From contig CAJOFE010000014.1 of assembly GCA_905233825.1 (NCBI GenBank), positions 35,420 to 99,419 of the forward strand: 64,000 nt of DNA, read 5' to 3'. Both the position numbers and the translations under genes were made by a program. The notes beneath the pieces are model-generated. The model saw nothing but the letters and a program-made list of their open reading frames with translations. It had not been told where the DNA came from and ran no database searches. Positions 33,219 through 41,993 of the stretch are shown here, in pieces (within the stretch, counting starts at the first letter, position 1; every line of letters begins with the position of its first letter). The stretch comes from an uncultured Prevotella sp. Lineage in GTDB: Bacteria > Bacteroidota > Bacteroidia > Bacteroidales > Bacteroidaceae.

Positions 33219-35285
33219 ATGAGCGAAGTTATAGAGAAGAGAAAGAATCCGTTTTTCGAGCCTTACAAGACACCGCATGACACGGTACCTTTCGACCGTA
33301 TATGCATGGAGGACTACGAAGAAGCCTTCATGGAGGGTATCCGCCGCGACGAGGAATATCTGGAGAAAACCATCAACAACCCCGCCAAGCCTACCTTCGA
33401 CAATACCATCATCAACAAAGAGGATGACACCGAGGACTACTACGACCTGCTGGATCGCGTCTCCACGGTGTTCTTCAACCTGCTCAGCGCAGAGACCAAC
33501 GACGAGATGGACGCCCTGGCACAGAAGATGAGCCCTATCCTGACGAAGCATGCCAACGACATGCGACTGAACGAGAAGCTCTTCCAGCGCGTGAAATACG
33601 TACACCTGCATCACCGCAAGCTCACTCCCGAGGAGAAGCGACTGCTGGACGACTGCTACGAGGGTTTCGTGCGTAGTGGTGCACTGCTCTCGCCAGAAGG
33701 AAAGGAGCGCCTGCGCCAGCTCACGGAAGAGGTATCGCTGCTGGGGTTGCAGTTCTCGCAGAACCTGCTGAAAGAGAACAAGGCCTTCAGCCTGCACATC
33801 ACCGACGAGAAACAGCTGGACGGTCTGCCCCAGACAGCCATTGACGCCGCTGCACAGGAAGCTAAGGAGCAGGGAAAAGAGGGCTGGATATTCACCCTTG
33901 ACGCACCTTCCTACTCGCCCTTCATGACCTACAGCACCCAGCGGGAGCTGCGCCAGAAGATGTATATGGCCTACAACACGAAGGGCATCCACGACAACGA
34001 GAACAACAACCTGGCCATCTGCCAGCGGCTCATCAACCTGCGCCGTGAGATAGCCCAGCTGCTGGGCTACAAGACCTATGCCGACTATGTGCTGAAGCGC
34101 CGCATGGCAAAGAACGTGCGCAGCGTCTATCGCCTGCTGAACCAGCTGGTAGATGCCTACAAACCGACTGCCATCAAAGAGAAGGAGGAACTGGAGAAAG
34201 AATCACGAAGGACTATCTCTCATCTCGAACCATGGGACATCGGGTTCTACAGCCATAAGCTGAAGCTGAAAAAATACAACATCGACGCTGAGATGCTGCG
34301 CCCCTACTTCCAGTTAGACAAGGTTATAGAGGGAGTTTTCGGCCTGGCCACACGCCTCTATGGCATCACCTTCAAGGAAAACAAACAGATACCCGTCTAT
34401 CATTCCGACGTGAAAGCCTACGAGGTGTTCGATAAGGACGGCACCTATCTGGCAGTGTTCTACGCCGACTTCCACCCACGTAAGGGCAAGCAGGGCGGCG
34501 CCTGGATGACGGAATATCAGGGGCAGTGGATTGACAAGAAGGGCGAGAACATCCGTCCCCACGTCAGCGTGGTGATGAACCTTACCAAGCCGACACCCGA
34601 CAAGCCTGCACTATTGACATTAGGCGAGGTGGAAACCTTCCTCCACGAGTTCGGCCATGCCCTGCACGGCATCTTCTCCAATTGTCGTTTCGAGAGTCTG
34701 AGCGGTACGAACGTACTGTGGGACTTTGTGGAGCTGCCCTCACAGTTCATGGAGAACTTCGCCATTGAGAAAGAGTTCCTGCGCACCTTCGCCTTCCACC
34801 ACGAGACAGGCGAGCCGCTGCCCGATGAACTAATCCGTCGCATAGTGAAGAGCCGCAACTTCATGGCTGCCACAGCCTGTCTGCGCCAGGTGAGTTTCGG
34901 CCTGCTCGACATGGCCTACTACACCAAGAAGGACGAGTTCACCGACGACATCATCCCCTTCGAGAAGAAAGCCTGGGAGAAAGCCATCATCAGCAAGCAG
35001 CGAACAGACACCTGCATGACCACGCAGTTCTCGCACATCATGGCTGGAGGCTATGCCGCCGGATACTATAGCTACAAATGGGCCGAGGTGCTCGATGCCG
35101 ATGCCTTCGCCGTTTTCAAACGCAAGGGAATCTTCGCCCCATCGACAGCACAGCGCTTCCGCGACTGCATCCTGTCGCGTGGCAGCACCGAGGACCCCAT
35201 GACACTTTACAAGAATTTCAAGGGCAGTGAGCCCACGATTGACGCATTATTGAAGAGAAATGGAATTAAACGAAAAGCAAAATAA
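33219..35285 (+). CDS. M3 family metallopeptidase (oligopeptidase A/Dcp-like)
   Basis: 688 residues, the usual length. The zinc motif H476-E-F-G-H480 in FLHEFGHALHG is intact, and downstream motifs such as MAGGYAAGYYSYKWAEVLDADAF (here near 605-627) are typical. No signal peptide is visible, so it probably degrades short peptides in the cytoplasm. Its last 26 bp overlap the deaminase-like gene, and the S41 protease gene follows, so this unit may couple peptide turnover and protein quality control. Dcp versus PrlC specificity cannot be decided. Confidence 0.93.
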   Translation: MSEVIEKRKNPFFEPYKTPHDTVPFDRICMEDYEEAFMEGIRRDEEYLEKTINNPAKPTFDNTIINKEDDTEDYYDLLDRVSTVFFNLLSAETNDEMDALAQKMSPILTKHANDMRLNEKLFQRVKYVHLHHRKLTPEEKRLLDDCYEGFVRSGALLSPEGKERLRQLTEEVSLLGLQFSQNLLKENKAFSLHITDEKQLDGLPQTAIDAAAQEAKEQGKEGWIFTLDAPSYSPFMTYSTQRELRQKMYMAYNTKGIHDNENNNLAICQRLINLRREIAQLLGYKTYADYVLKRRMAKNVRSVYRLLNQLVDAYKPTAIKEKEELEKESRRTISHLEPWDIGFYSHKLKLKKYNIDAEMLRPYFQLDKVIEGVFGLATRLYGITFKENKQIPVYHSDVKAYEVFDKDGTYLAVFYADFHPRKGKQGGAWMTEYQGQWIDKKGENIRPHVSVVMNLTKPTPDKPALLTLGEVETFLHEFGHALHGIFSNCRFESLSGTNVLWDFVELPSQFMENFAIEKEFLRTFAFHHETGEPLPDELIRRIVKSRNFMAATACLRQVSFGLLDMAYYTKKDEFTDDIIPFEKKAWEKAIISKQRTDTCMTTQFSHIMAGGYAAGYYSYKWAEVLDADAFAVFKRKGIFAPSTAQRFRDCILSRGSTEDPMTLYKNFKGSEPTIDALLKRNGIKRKAK

Positions 35286-35685
35286 GTTGGATCAGCGCTA
35301 CCTGCGCATGGCTCGCATCTGGGCAGAGAACTCCTATTGCAAGCGTCGCCAGGTGGGTGCCCTGGTGGTCAAGGACAAGATGATCATCAGCGACGGCTAC
35401 AACGGTACACCCACGGGGTTTGAGAACATCTGCGAAGACGAGAACAACGTGTCGAAGCCCTACGTGCTGCATGCCGAGGCCAACGCCATCACCAAGCTGG
35501 CAAAAAGCAACAACAACAGCGACGGCGCCACCATCTATATCACCGCCTCACCCTGTATCGAGTGTGCCAAACTCATCATCCAGGCTGGCATCAAGCGTGT
35601 GGTCTATGGCGAGAAATACCGCCTTACCGACGGCATTGAGCTGTTGGAACGCGCTGGCATAGAAGTAGTATATTTAGAATTATGA
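35260..35685 (+). CDS. dCMP/cytidine deaminase family protein
   Basis: 141 residues. Zinc-site motifs HAEANA (about 71-76) and SPCIECAK (about 97-104) are complete, giving His, two Cys and the catalytic Glu. The length and YNGTPTGFENICED segment match deoxycytidylate deaminases (ComEB-type), which make dUMP for thymidylate synthesis. It starts inside the end of the M3 peptidase gene and its TGA overlaps the next ATG. The substrate is inferred from family resemblance. Confidence 0.88.
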   Translation: MELNEKQNKLDQRYLRMARIWAENSYCKRRQVGALVVKDKMIISDGYNGTPTGFENICEDENNVSKPYVLHAEANAITKLAKSNNNSDGATIYITASPCIECAKLIIQAGIKRVVYGEKYRLTDGIELLERAGIEVVYLEL

Positions 35686-37403
35686 GCAGTAATAAGACCA
35701 ATCGTTTCATCCCCCTGTGGCTGGCCATCGCCGCCATCATAGGTATTGTCATAGGCACGTTCTACGGCAACCACTTCCAGGGTAACCGTCTGAACATCAT
35801 CAATGCAGGCAGCAACAAGCTGACCAACCTGCTCTACATGCTCGATGACCAGTATGTAGATTCTGTCGATGTGCCCTCACTCGTAGAGAAGGCCATCCCC
35901 CTCATCCTCGGCGAGCTGGATCCCCACTCCGTGTATATCTCTGCCAACGACGTGGAGATGGCCAACGACGACCTGCGTGGCTCGTTCAGCGGCGTGGGAA
36001 TTGAGTTCATCATCCGCAACGATACGCTGCGAGTGCAGAACGTCATCACCGGTGGACCTGCCGAGCAGGCTGGTCTCATCGCAGGCGACAAGATTGTCTT
36101 GGTCGATGACTCTGTATTCACTGGTGAAGGCCTCACCAACGAGTTAGCCATGCACAAGCTGAAAGGGCCGCAGGGCACCGAAGTGAAGCTGGGCGTAGTG
36201 CGCTATGGTGAGAAAGACATCCGTGATTTCATCGTCACTCGCGACCAGATTGTGACCCACAGCGTCGTCGCCACCTACATGCTCGACGATGCCACGGGCT
36301 ATGTCAAGATCAAGAACTTCAGCGACAACACCTACGAGGAACTGCTTGTCGCCCTGGCTCAGCTGTCGATGGACGGCTTCAAGCAACTGGTTATCGACTT
36401 GCGCGGCAACACCGGCGGCTATCTCCACTCTGCCGTAGAGATTGCCAACCAGCTGCTGCCTCGTGACCGCCTTATCGTCTATACGGAGGGACGCCGCTCT
36501 CCCCGTGAGGAATACCGCAGCAATGGTCACGGCTCCTACAAGTACATGCCTCTCGTAGTGCTCATCGACGAGGGATCGGCCTCAGCCAGTGAGATCTTGG
36601 CAGGTGCCATTCAGGACAATGATCGCGGCACCATCATCGGACGACGCTCTTTCGGAAAAGGCCTCGTCCAGCAGCCTATCCCCTTCACCGACAACTCGAT
36701 GATGCGCCTCACCATTGCCCGCTACTACTCTCCCTCGGGACGCTGCATACAGAAGCCTTACACCAGCGGAATGGATCGTGACTACGAGGAAGACCTGCTC
36801 ATGCGCTACCAGAACGGCGAGTTCTTCTCGCAGGACAGCATCAAGCACACCGGTCCCGAATACTACACCATAGGTGGACGCACCGTCTATGGCGGAGGTG
36901 GCATCACGCCTGACATCTTCGTGCCTGAAGACACCACCGACTACACCACCTACTACCGTGAGGCCTCCTACTCAGGACTCATCATCCAGTTCGGCTACGA
37001 CTATACCGACCAGAACCGGCAGAAGCTGTCGGAATATGAAGATGAGGAGTCATTAGTGAAATTCCTGAAGAAGCAAAACCTCGTGGAGAAGTTTGCACAA
37101 TATGCCGACAGCCACGGCTTGAAACGCCGCAACCTGATGATACAGCGCAGCCACAAGCTGTTAGAGGAGTTCATCCTCAGCCGCATCGTCTATAACATGC
37201 TCGACGAGCAGTCGTGGCTGCAATATCTGAACGAAGACGACCCCGCCGTGAAAGAAGCTCTCCGCGTGCTGAATGCCGGCGAGGCCTTCCCCAAGACTCC
37301 TGAAAAGAACGAAGGACAGGAAGAGGAGAAGCCCGACAAGGTGGCACAGGCCTACGACTACCGCTCCACCCACCTGCGTCATACGCTGATCGTAAAAGCT
37401 TAG
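35682..37403 (+). CDS. S41 C-terminal processing peptidase
   Basis: 573 residues. One N-terminal membrane helix (about 9-27), a PDZ domain (about 90-165, GSFSGVGIEFIIRND and VITGGPAEQAGLIAGDKI), then the tail-specific protease core with the Ser in DEGSASASEILAG and the Lys in FGKGLVQ, the Ser/Lys dyad. The C-terminal 150 residues are helical and end in a charged segment. It faces the periplasm and trims or degrades exported proteins. It overlaps the deaminase gene by ATGA. Confidence 0.93.
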   Translation: MSSNKTNRFIPLWLAIAAIIGIVIGTFYGNHFQGNRLNIINAGSNKLTNLLYMLDDQYVDSVDVPSLVEKAIPLILGELDPHSVYISANDVEMANDDLRGSFSGVGIEFIIRNDTLRVQNVITGGPAEQAGLIAGDKIVLVDDSVFTGEGLTNELAMHKLKGPQGTEVKLGVVRYGEKDIRDFIVTRDQIVTHSVVATYMLDDATGYVKIKNFSDNTYEELLVALAQLSMDGFKQLVIDLRGNTGGYLHSAVEIANQLLPRDRLIVYTEGRRSPREEYRSNGHGSYKYMPLVVLIDEGSASASEILAGAIQDNDRGTIIGRRSFGKGLVQQPIPFTDNSMMRLTIARYYSPSGRCIQKPYTSGMDRDYEEDLLMRYQNGEFFSQDSIKHTGPEYYTIGGRTVYGGGGITPDIFVPEDTTDYTTYYREASYSGLIIQFGYDYTDQNRQKLSEYEDEESLVKFLKKQNLVEKFAQYADSHGLKRRNLMIQRSHKLLEEFILSRIVYNMLDEQSWLQYLNEDDPAVKEALRVLNAGEAFPKTPEKNEGQEEEKPDKVAQAYDYRSTHLRHTLIVKA

Positions 37404-37431
37404 AAAGACTGTTAAACCAAAACCAATAACT

Positions 37432-39582
37432 ATGATCAACCGTCAACTGTTAGAACCAGAGAGCATCGTCGTCATCGGCGGCTCAAACAACGTGCATAAA
37501 CCTGGAGGCGCCGTGGTGCGCAACCTGATGAGTGGCGGATACACAGGCATGCTGCGTGTCGTAAACCCCAAGGAAGACGAGGTGCAGGGCATCAAGGCTT
37601 TCCACGATGCCAAAGAGCTGCCCCCCACCGACCTGGCCATTCTTGTGGTGGCTGCGAGGTTCTGTCCGCAGTACGTAGAATACCTGGCCGCTGAGAAGAA
37701 CGTACGTGCATTCATCATCATCTCTGCAGGATTCAGCGAGGAAACCCACGAGGGAGCCCTGTTAGAGCAGCAGATACTCGATAGCTGCGAACGCTATGGC
37801 TGTGCCCTCATTGGCCCCAACTGCATCGGCCTGCTTACACGCCATCACCATAGCGTCTTCACGAAGCCCATCCCCCAGCTTAACCCCAAAGGTGTTGATT
37901 TCATATCGGGCAGCGGTGCTACTGCCGTTTTCATCCTCGAGAGTGCCGTCACCAAAGGCCTGCAGTTCAACAGCGTGTGGAGCGTAGGCAACGGCAAGCA
38001 GATAGGCATCGAGACGGTGCTGGAGTATATGGACGAACATTTCGACCCCGAACACGACTCCATGGTGAAGCTACTCTACATCGAGAACATTGCCGACCCC
38101 GACAAGCTGCTCTATCACGCCACCTCACTCATCCGCAAGGGCTGTCGCATCGCCGCTATCAAGGCTGGCTCGTCAGCAGCCGGCAGTCGTGCCGCCAGCA
38201 GCCACACAGGAGCCATCGCCAGCAGCGACTCTGCCGTCGAGGCCCTCTTCCGCAAGGCTGGCATCGTGCGTTGCTTCTCCAGAGAAGAACTGACCACCGT
38301 GGGCTGCATCTTCACGCTAAAGCCCAACCCATCCCCAACGGAGGTTGGACTATATGGTTCTTCTGCGGAGATGCCTGCCAACAAAACGAATCAATCCCCC
38401 CTCCCTTGGGGAGGGGAAGGGGGTGGGCTCTCTGTTGCCATCATCACCCATGCCGGCGGCCCTGGTGTGATGCTTACCGACGCCCTTTCGAAAGGCGGCA
38501 TGCAAGTGCCTCCACTCAATGGTCCTGCTATTGAGGAGCTGAAGACAAAGCTATTGCCAGGCAGCAGCGTGGCAAACCCTATCGACATCCTTGCCACCGG
38601 CACTGCCGAACACTTAGGCATCGCCATCGACTACTGCGAGCAGATGGATGACATCGACGCCATCATGGTCATCTTCGGCACGCCCGGACTGGTGAAAATC
38701 TTCGAGGTCTATGAGGTGCTCGACAAGAAAATACGCGAGTGCAGCAAACCCATCTTCCCCATCCTTCCCAGTGTCAGCACCGCTGGTCCCGAGGTACAGG
38801 AATTCCTGAAGCGCGGACATGTGAACTTCAGCGACGAGGTGACGCTGGCCACCGCCCTCACACAAATCATGAAGACCCCGGCACCTGCCGACCAGAACGT
38901 GGTCATCAACGGTGTCGATGTGCCAAAGATCAGACGGATTATCGACAGCTTACAAGTCAGTGGGTGGGTCTCTCCCGCTGTTGTCCACGACCTCCTTGCT
39001 GCTGCCGGCATCCCTACGGTGCCCGAGTTCGTCAGCTGTGAGAAAGACGAGGTGATAGCCTTTGCCGAGAAATGCGGCTATCCCGTCGTGGCGAAGGTGG
39101 TAGGCCCCGTACATAAAAGCGACGTGGGTGGCGTGGCGCTGAACATCCGTTCGAAAGAAGTACTCTCAGCCGAGTTCGACCGTATGATGCAGATTCCCGA
39201 TGCCACCGCCGTGATGGCGCAGAAGATGATTCGCGGCACCGAGCTCTTCATTGGTGCCAAATACGAGGAGCGCTTCGGCCACGTGGTGCTCTGCGGTCTG
39301 GGCGGCATCTTTGTCGAGGTACTGAAGGATGTCTCGTCGGGCCTGGCACCCCTCTCCTACGAAGAAGCATTCTCCATGATCCGTTCCCTGCGTGGCTACA
39401 AGATTCTGCAGGGCACACGTGGTCAGAAGGGTATCAACGAGCGTCGCTATGCCGAGATCATCGTGCGCCTCAGCACCCTCCTCCGTTTCGCCACCGAGAT
39501 CAAGGAGATGGACATCAACCCCCTCCTCGCCGATGACCGGGACGTCATCGCCGTCGATGCCCGCATACTGGTGGAGAAGTAA
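37432..39582 (+). CDS. ADP-forming acyl-CoA synthetase, fused alpha-beta
   Basis: 716 residues. CoA-binding domain (about 8-140), succinyl-CoA-synthetase-like flavodoxin domains (about 150-460) with the phosphohistidine H258 in SSHTGAIASSD, and a C-terminal ATP-grasp domain (about 490-716, GYPVVAKVVGPVHKSDVGGV). It interconverts acetyl-CoA or another acyl-CoA plus ADP and phosphate with acid, CoA and ATP, giving ATP in fermentation. Residues about 298-333 (PNPSPTEVGLYGSS through PLPWGGEGGG) are an in-frame insertion encoded by CCCCTCC/GGAGGGG repeat DNA between two domains. It follows the S41 gene by 28 bp. Confidence 0.92.
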   Translation: MINRQLLEPESIVVIGGSNNVHKPGGAVVRNLMSGGYTGMLRVVNPKEDEVQGIKAFHDAKELPPTDLAILVVAARFCPQYVEYLAAEKNVRAFIIISAGFSEETHEGALLEQQILDSCERYGCALIGPNCIGLLTRHHHSVFTKPIPQLNPKGVDFISGSGATAVFILESAVTKGLQFNSVWSVGNGKQIGIETVLEYMDEHFDPEHDSMVKLLYIENIADPDKLLYHATSLIRKGCRIAAIKAGSSAAGSRAASSHTGAIASSDSAVEALFRKAGIVRCFSREELTTVGCIFTLKPNPSPTEVGLYGSSAEMPANKTNQSPLPWGGEGGGLSVAIITHAGGPGVMLTDALSKGGMQVPPLNGPAIEELKTKLLPGSSVANPIDILATGTAEHLGIAIDYCEQMDDIDAIMVIFGTPGLVKIFEVYEVLDKKIRECSKPIFPILPSVSTAGPEVQEFLKRGHVNFSDEVTLATALTQIMKTPAPADQNVVINGVDVPKIRRIIDSLQVSGWVSPAVVHDLLAAAGIPTVPEFVSCEKDEVIAFAEKCGYPVVAKVVGPVHKSDVGGVALNIRSKEVLSAEFDRMMQIPDATAVMAQKMIRGTELFIGAKYEERFGHVVLCGLGGIFVEVLKDVSSGLAPLSYEEAFSMIRSLRGYKILQGTRGQKGINERRYAEIIVRLSTLLRFATEIKEMDINPLLADDRDVIAVDARILVEK
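38323..38430. repeat. in-frame repeat insertion in the acyl-CoA synthetase gene
   Basis: Contains CCCCTCC (38398-38404) paired with GGAGGGG (38410-38416) and CCCAACC/GGTTGG segments, the same vocabulary as the non-coding block at 39917-40031. The reading frame is preserved. Confidence 0.7.
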
Positions 39583-39605
39583 CTGAGTCCCCTAAGTCCT
39601 TCGCA

Positions 39606-39630
39606 GAGCGAAGCAGCAGAGCCGAGCGAG
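39606..39630. repeat. GAGCGAAGC repeat, second copy
   Basis: 25 bp, 23 identical to 18879-18903. Here it is intergenic, at the start of the 1,060-bp non-coding stretch 39583-40646. Confidence 0.75.
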
Positions 39631-39750
39631 GGGGGTGGAGGTCTGAACAGAGGCCATAGGGGGTAAAAAGGGGTGTGGAAATGGTGGAAATGGTGGAAAT
39701 CTCCTTATCTACTATAAAAAGTTAATAGACTATGACTAGTTATGCCCTTC

Positions 39751-39834
39751 TCGCTGAAATAAGCACGCCGCTCGTCGAAATTAGCGCGCTCCTCGATGAA
39801 AATAGCGGGTCGCTCGTTTGAAAAAGGAGGCAGC
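39751..39834. repeat. 21-bp tandem array
   Basis: Units begin at 39751, 39772, 39793 and 39814 (core TCGNNGAAANTAGC). The first three are similar and the last is degenerate. Period is exactly 21 bp. Confidence 0.75.
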
Positions 39835-39916
39835 TGACTGTTTAACATAAATTCGGTATGTTTATACAACTTTGATTTTCGGCGAATCCAACTGGCAATG
39901 GGCGGAGAACTTTACT

Positions 39917-40031
39917 CCCCTCCTTTATAGGAGGGGTTGCCCGAAGGGCGGGGTGGTATCAGTAATCTGTTCCTACCACCCCTTACCCCTCCTCTAGAGG
40001 AGGGGAGTCCCCCTCTCTTTCTGGAGAGGGG
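39917..40031. repeat. cluster of CCCCTCC/GGAGGGG palindromes
   Basis: CCCCTCCT-N4-AGGAGGGG at 39917-39936, a perfect 20-bp palindrome at 39986-40005 (CCCCTCCTCT/AGAGGAGGGG) and CCCCTCT-N8-AGAGGGG at 40010-40031. The same family lies inside two genes at 17042 and 38398. Confidence 0.8.
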
Positions 40032-40118
40032 TTAGGGGAGAGGCTTACAATTACTGCACTCACCACCACCAGTTGCATGGGTCATGGCCCAATAACTTTT
40101 TGAAGCTAACTCTCTAAG

Positions 40119-40152
40119 AATGAGGCTACTATATACAAGAAGCCTCATTTTG
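40119..40152 (+). terminator. hairpin, possible terminator
   Basis: AATGAGGCT (40119-40127) and AGCCTCATT (40141-40149) form a 9-bp stem with a 13-nt loop, followed by a short TTGATTT. It could end transcription from the acyl-CoA synthetase gene. Confidence 0.45.
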
Positions 40153-40395
40153 ATTTCCACCATTTCCACCATTTCCACACCCCTTTTTACCCCCTATGAC
40201 CCCTTTTCTCTCCATCCTCTCTCTTCTTTTTGCAATTACAAACGCACGCCCAACCCTTACAAGGCGTGCTTTTTTTGTGTTTTTCAGCCCTGTTTTAGAG
40301 TTTTATTCTGTTGGAAGTATGTTTGAGGGCGCGGTTTAGAACGTTTTTCTGTCAATTTTGCAATTTTAGGAATATCTTCTGAATTTGGCAAGAAA

Positions 40396-40427
40396 TTTGG
40401 TGGATATTTCTAAAGTTCGTACCTTTG
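40396..40427 (+). promoter_or_regulatory. promoter of metY
   Basis: TACCTTTG at 40420-40427 with TTTG at 40396-40399, 20 bp apart. The ATG is 220 bp downstream, leaving a long leader. Confidence 0.75.
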
Positions 40428-40429
40428 CA

Positions 40430-40526
40430 CCGTTGAATTTGAGATTCAACAGCGAGCTCAGGCGGCGCCTCAGCAATTCGAATGAATTCGATTGCGTTCG
40501 GGTTGCACTGACCTTGCACCGTTGAA
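40430..40526 (+). other. structured metY leader
   Basis: It starts with the hairpin GTTGAAT-TTGAG-ATTCAAC, then AGGC/GCCT and CAAT..ATTG stems, and ends with a second copy of CTTGCACCGTTGAA that also occurs at its beginning. Segments (ATTCAAC-x-GCGAG, CAGGC, CCTC, then GCACTG-x-CCTTG-x-CACC) are shared with the leader at 61409-61547. It may be a regulatory RNA or an inserted repeat. Confidence 0.5.
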
Positions 40527-40646
40527 AAGACAAAATAACAGTTAAAGACAGATTAACAGAATAACAAATAATAAAATATGTTAATATGTTATTATGTCTA
40601 AAAAGAAAGATAATATGTCTAACAAAATAAAAGAAAGGATAAGATT

Positions 40647-41933
40647 ATGAGTAAGAAGAATTATCGTTTTGAGACTTTACAGCTTCATGTAGGCCAGGAA
40701 CAGGCAGACCCCGCAACTGATGCAAGAGCCGTGCCTATCTATCAGACCACGAGCTATGTGTTCCACAACTCCCAGCATGCTGCCGACCGCTTTGGTCTGC
40801 GTGATGCCGGTAATATCTATGGTCGTCTGACCAACTCGACACAGGGTGTGTTCGAGGATCGTGTGGCTGCCCTCGAGGGTGGTGTGGCTGGTCTGGCTGT
40901 GGCCTCTGGTGCTGCTGCTATCACCTATGCCCTGCAGAACATCGTGCAGGCTGGTGACCATATCGTGGCTGCCGACAACCTGTATGGTGGAAGCTATAAC
41001 CTGATTACCCACACGCTGGCCACGCAAGGCATCACGAACACGATTATTAATGTAAACGACCTCGAAGCCCTGGAAGCCGCTATCAAACCCAACACAAAAG
41101 TAGTATATGCCGAGACCTTCGGCAATCCCAACAGCGATGTGCTCGACCTGGAAGGTGTGGCAGCCGTAGCCCACAAGCACGGCATCCCGTTTATCGTGGA
41201 TAACACGTTTGGCACACCCTATCTCATTCGTCCGTTGGAGCACGGGGCAGACATCGTGGTACACTCGGCTACGAAGTTCCTGGGTGGTCACGGAACAAGT
41301 CTCGGTGGTGTCATCGTCGATGGCGGTAAGTTCGACTGGAAACAGAACGACAAGTTCCCCACGCTCTCCAAGCCCGACCCCTCGTATCATGGCATCGTAT
41401 TTGCCGACGCTGTGGGTGCTGCAGCATACGTGACCCGCATCCGTGCCGTCATCCTGCGCGATACTGGTGCTGCCATCTCGCCCTTCAATGCCTTCATCCT
41501 GTTGCAGGGTGTTGAGACGCTGAGCCTGCGTGTGGAGCGTCATGTGGAGAACACCCTGAAGGTGGTGGATTTCCTTGCCAACCATCCGAAGGTGGCTAAG
41601 GTGAATCACCCCGCGCTGGAGAGCCATCACGACCACAAGCTCTATCAGAAATACTTCCCCAATGGCGGTGGCAGCATCTTCACCTTCGAGATCAAGGGCG
41701 GACAGGAAGAAGCCTGGAAATTCATCGATGCCCTGCAGATCTTCTCGCTGCTGGCTAACGTGGCCGACGTGAAGAGTCTGGTCATCCATCCCTACACCAC
41801 CACCCACTCACAACTCTCGCCTGAGGAACTGGCCGAGCAGCACATCACGCCCTCAACCATCCGCCTCTCCATAGGCACTGAACACATCGATGATATCATC
41901 GAGGATCTGTCGCAAGCGTTTGATAAAATTTAA
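40647..41933 (+). CDS. metY: O-acetylhomoserine sulfhydrylase
   Basis: 428 residues, Cys/Met metabolism PLP enzyme. The family start FETLQLHVGQEQADPATDAR, the PIYQTTSYVF motif and the PLP-binding Lys in VVHSATKFLGGHG are all present; the length of about 428 distinguishes MetY from the shorter MetB/MetC. It makes homocysteine from O-acetylhomoserine and sulfide. It stands before an SDR gene and cysK, a sulfur-assimilation context, and has a 220-bp structured leader that may control it. Confidence 0.93.
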   Translation: MSKKNYRFETLQLHVGQEQADPATDARAVPIYQTTSYVFHNSQHAADRFGLRDAGNIYGRLTNSTQGVFEDRVAALEGGVAGLAVASGAAAITYALQNIVQAGDHIVAADNLYGGSYNLITHTLATQGITNTIINVNDLEALEAAIKPNTKVVYAETFGNPNSDVLDLEGVAAVAHKHGIPFIVDNTFGTPYLIRPLEHGADIVVHSATKFLGGHGTSLGGVIVDGGKFDWKQNDKFPTLSKPDPSYHGIVFADAVGAAAYVTRIRAVILRDTGAAISPFNAFILLQGVETLSLRVERHVENTLKVVDFLANHPKVAKVNHPALESHHDHKLYQKYFPNGGGSIFTFEIKGGQEEAWKFIDALQIFSLLANVADVKSLVIHPYTTTHSQLSPEELAEQHITPSTIRLSIGTEHIDDIIEDLSQAFDKI

Positions 41934-41967
41934 AAATCAAAAAATTAAAAGTATCAAAAAGAATTCG

Positions 41968-41975
41968 TACCTTTG
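41968..41975 (+). promoter_or_regulatory. -7 element of the SDR gene
   Basis: TACCTTTG, 18 bp before the ATG at 41994. No clear -33 box in the AT-rich DNA upstream. Confidence 0.55.
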
Positions 41976-41993
41976 CACACAAAAACTGAAGAG

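Larger units (their letters stand above)
39655..40198. repeat. non-coding element flanked by a 47-bp perfect inverted repeat
   Basis: 39655-39701 and 40152-40198 are exact reverse complements (47 of 47), each made of CATAGGGGGTAAAAAGGGG and a 9-bp TGGAAATGG tandem. The 450 bp inside hold a 21-bp array, three GC palindromes and a hairpin, and no convincing gene. It could be a non-autonomous mobile element or an accretion of repeats; no target-site duplication was recognised. Confidence 0.7.

Noticed and set aside
39655..40198. Insertion sequence
   Set aside because: No transposase reading frame and no recognisable target-site duplication; kept as a repeat element only.
40120..40326. A 68-codon plus-strand frame in the repeat-rich gap
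   Set aside because: It overlaps the right inverted repeat and a hairpin and has low-complexity composition; no support for translation.
41973..41993. Upstream in-frame TTG start for the SDR gene
   Set aside because: It lies within the TACCTTTG promoter element; ATG 41994 directly precedes the Rossmann motif.
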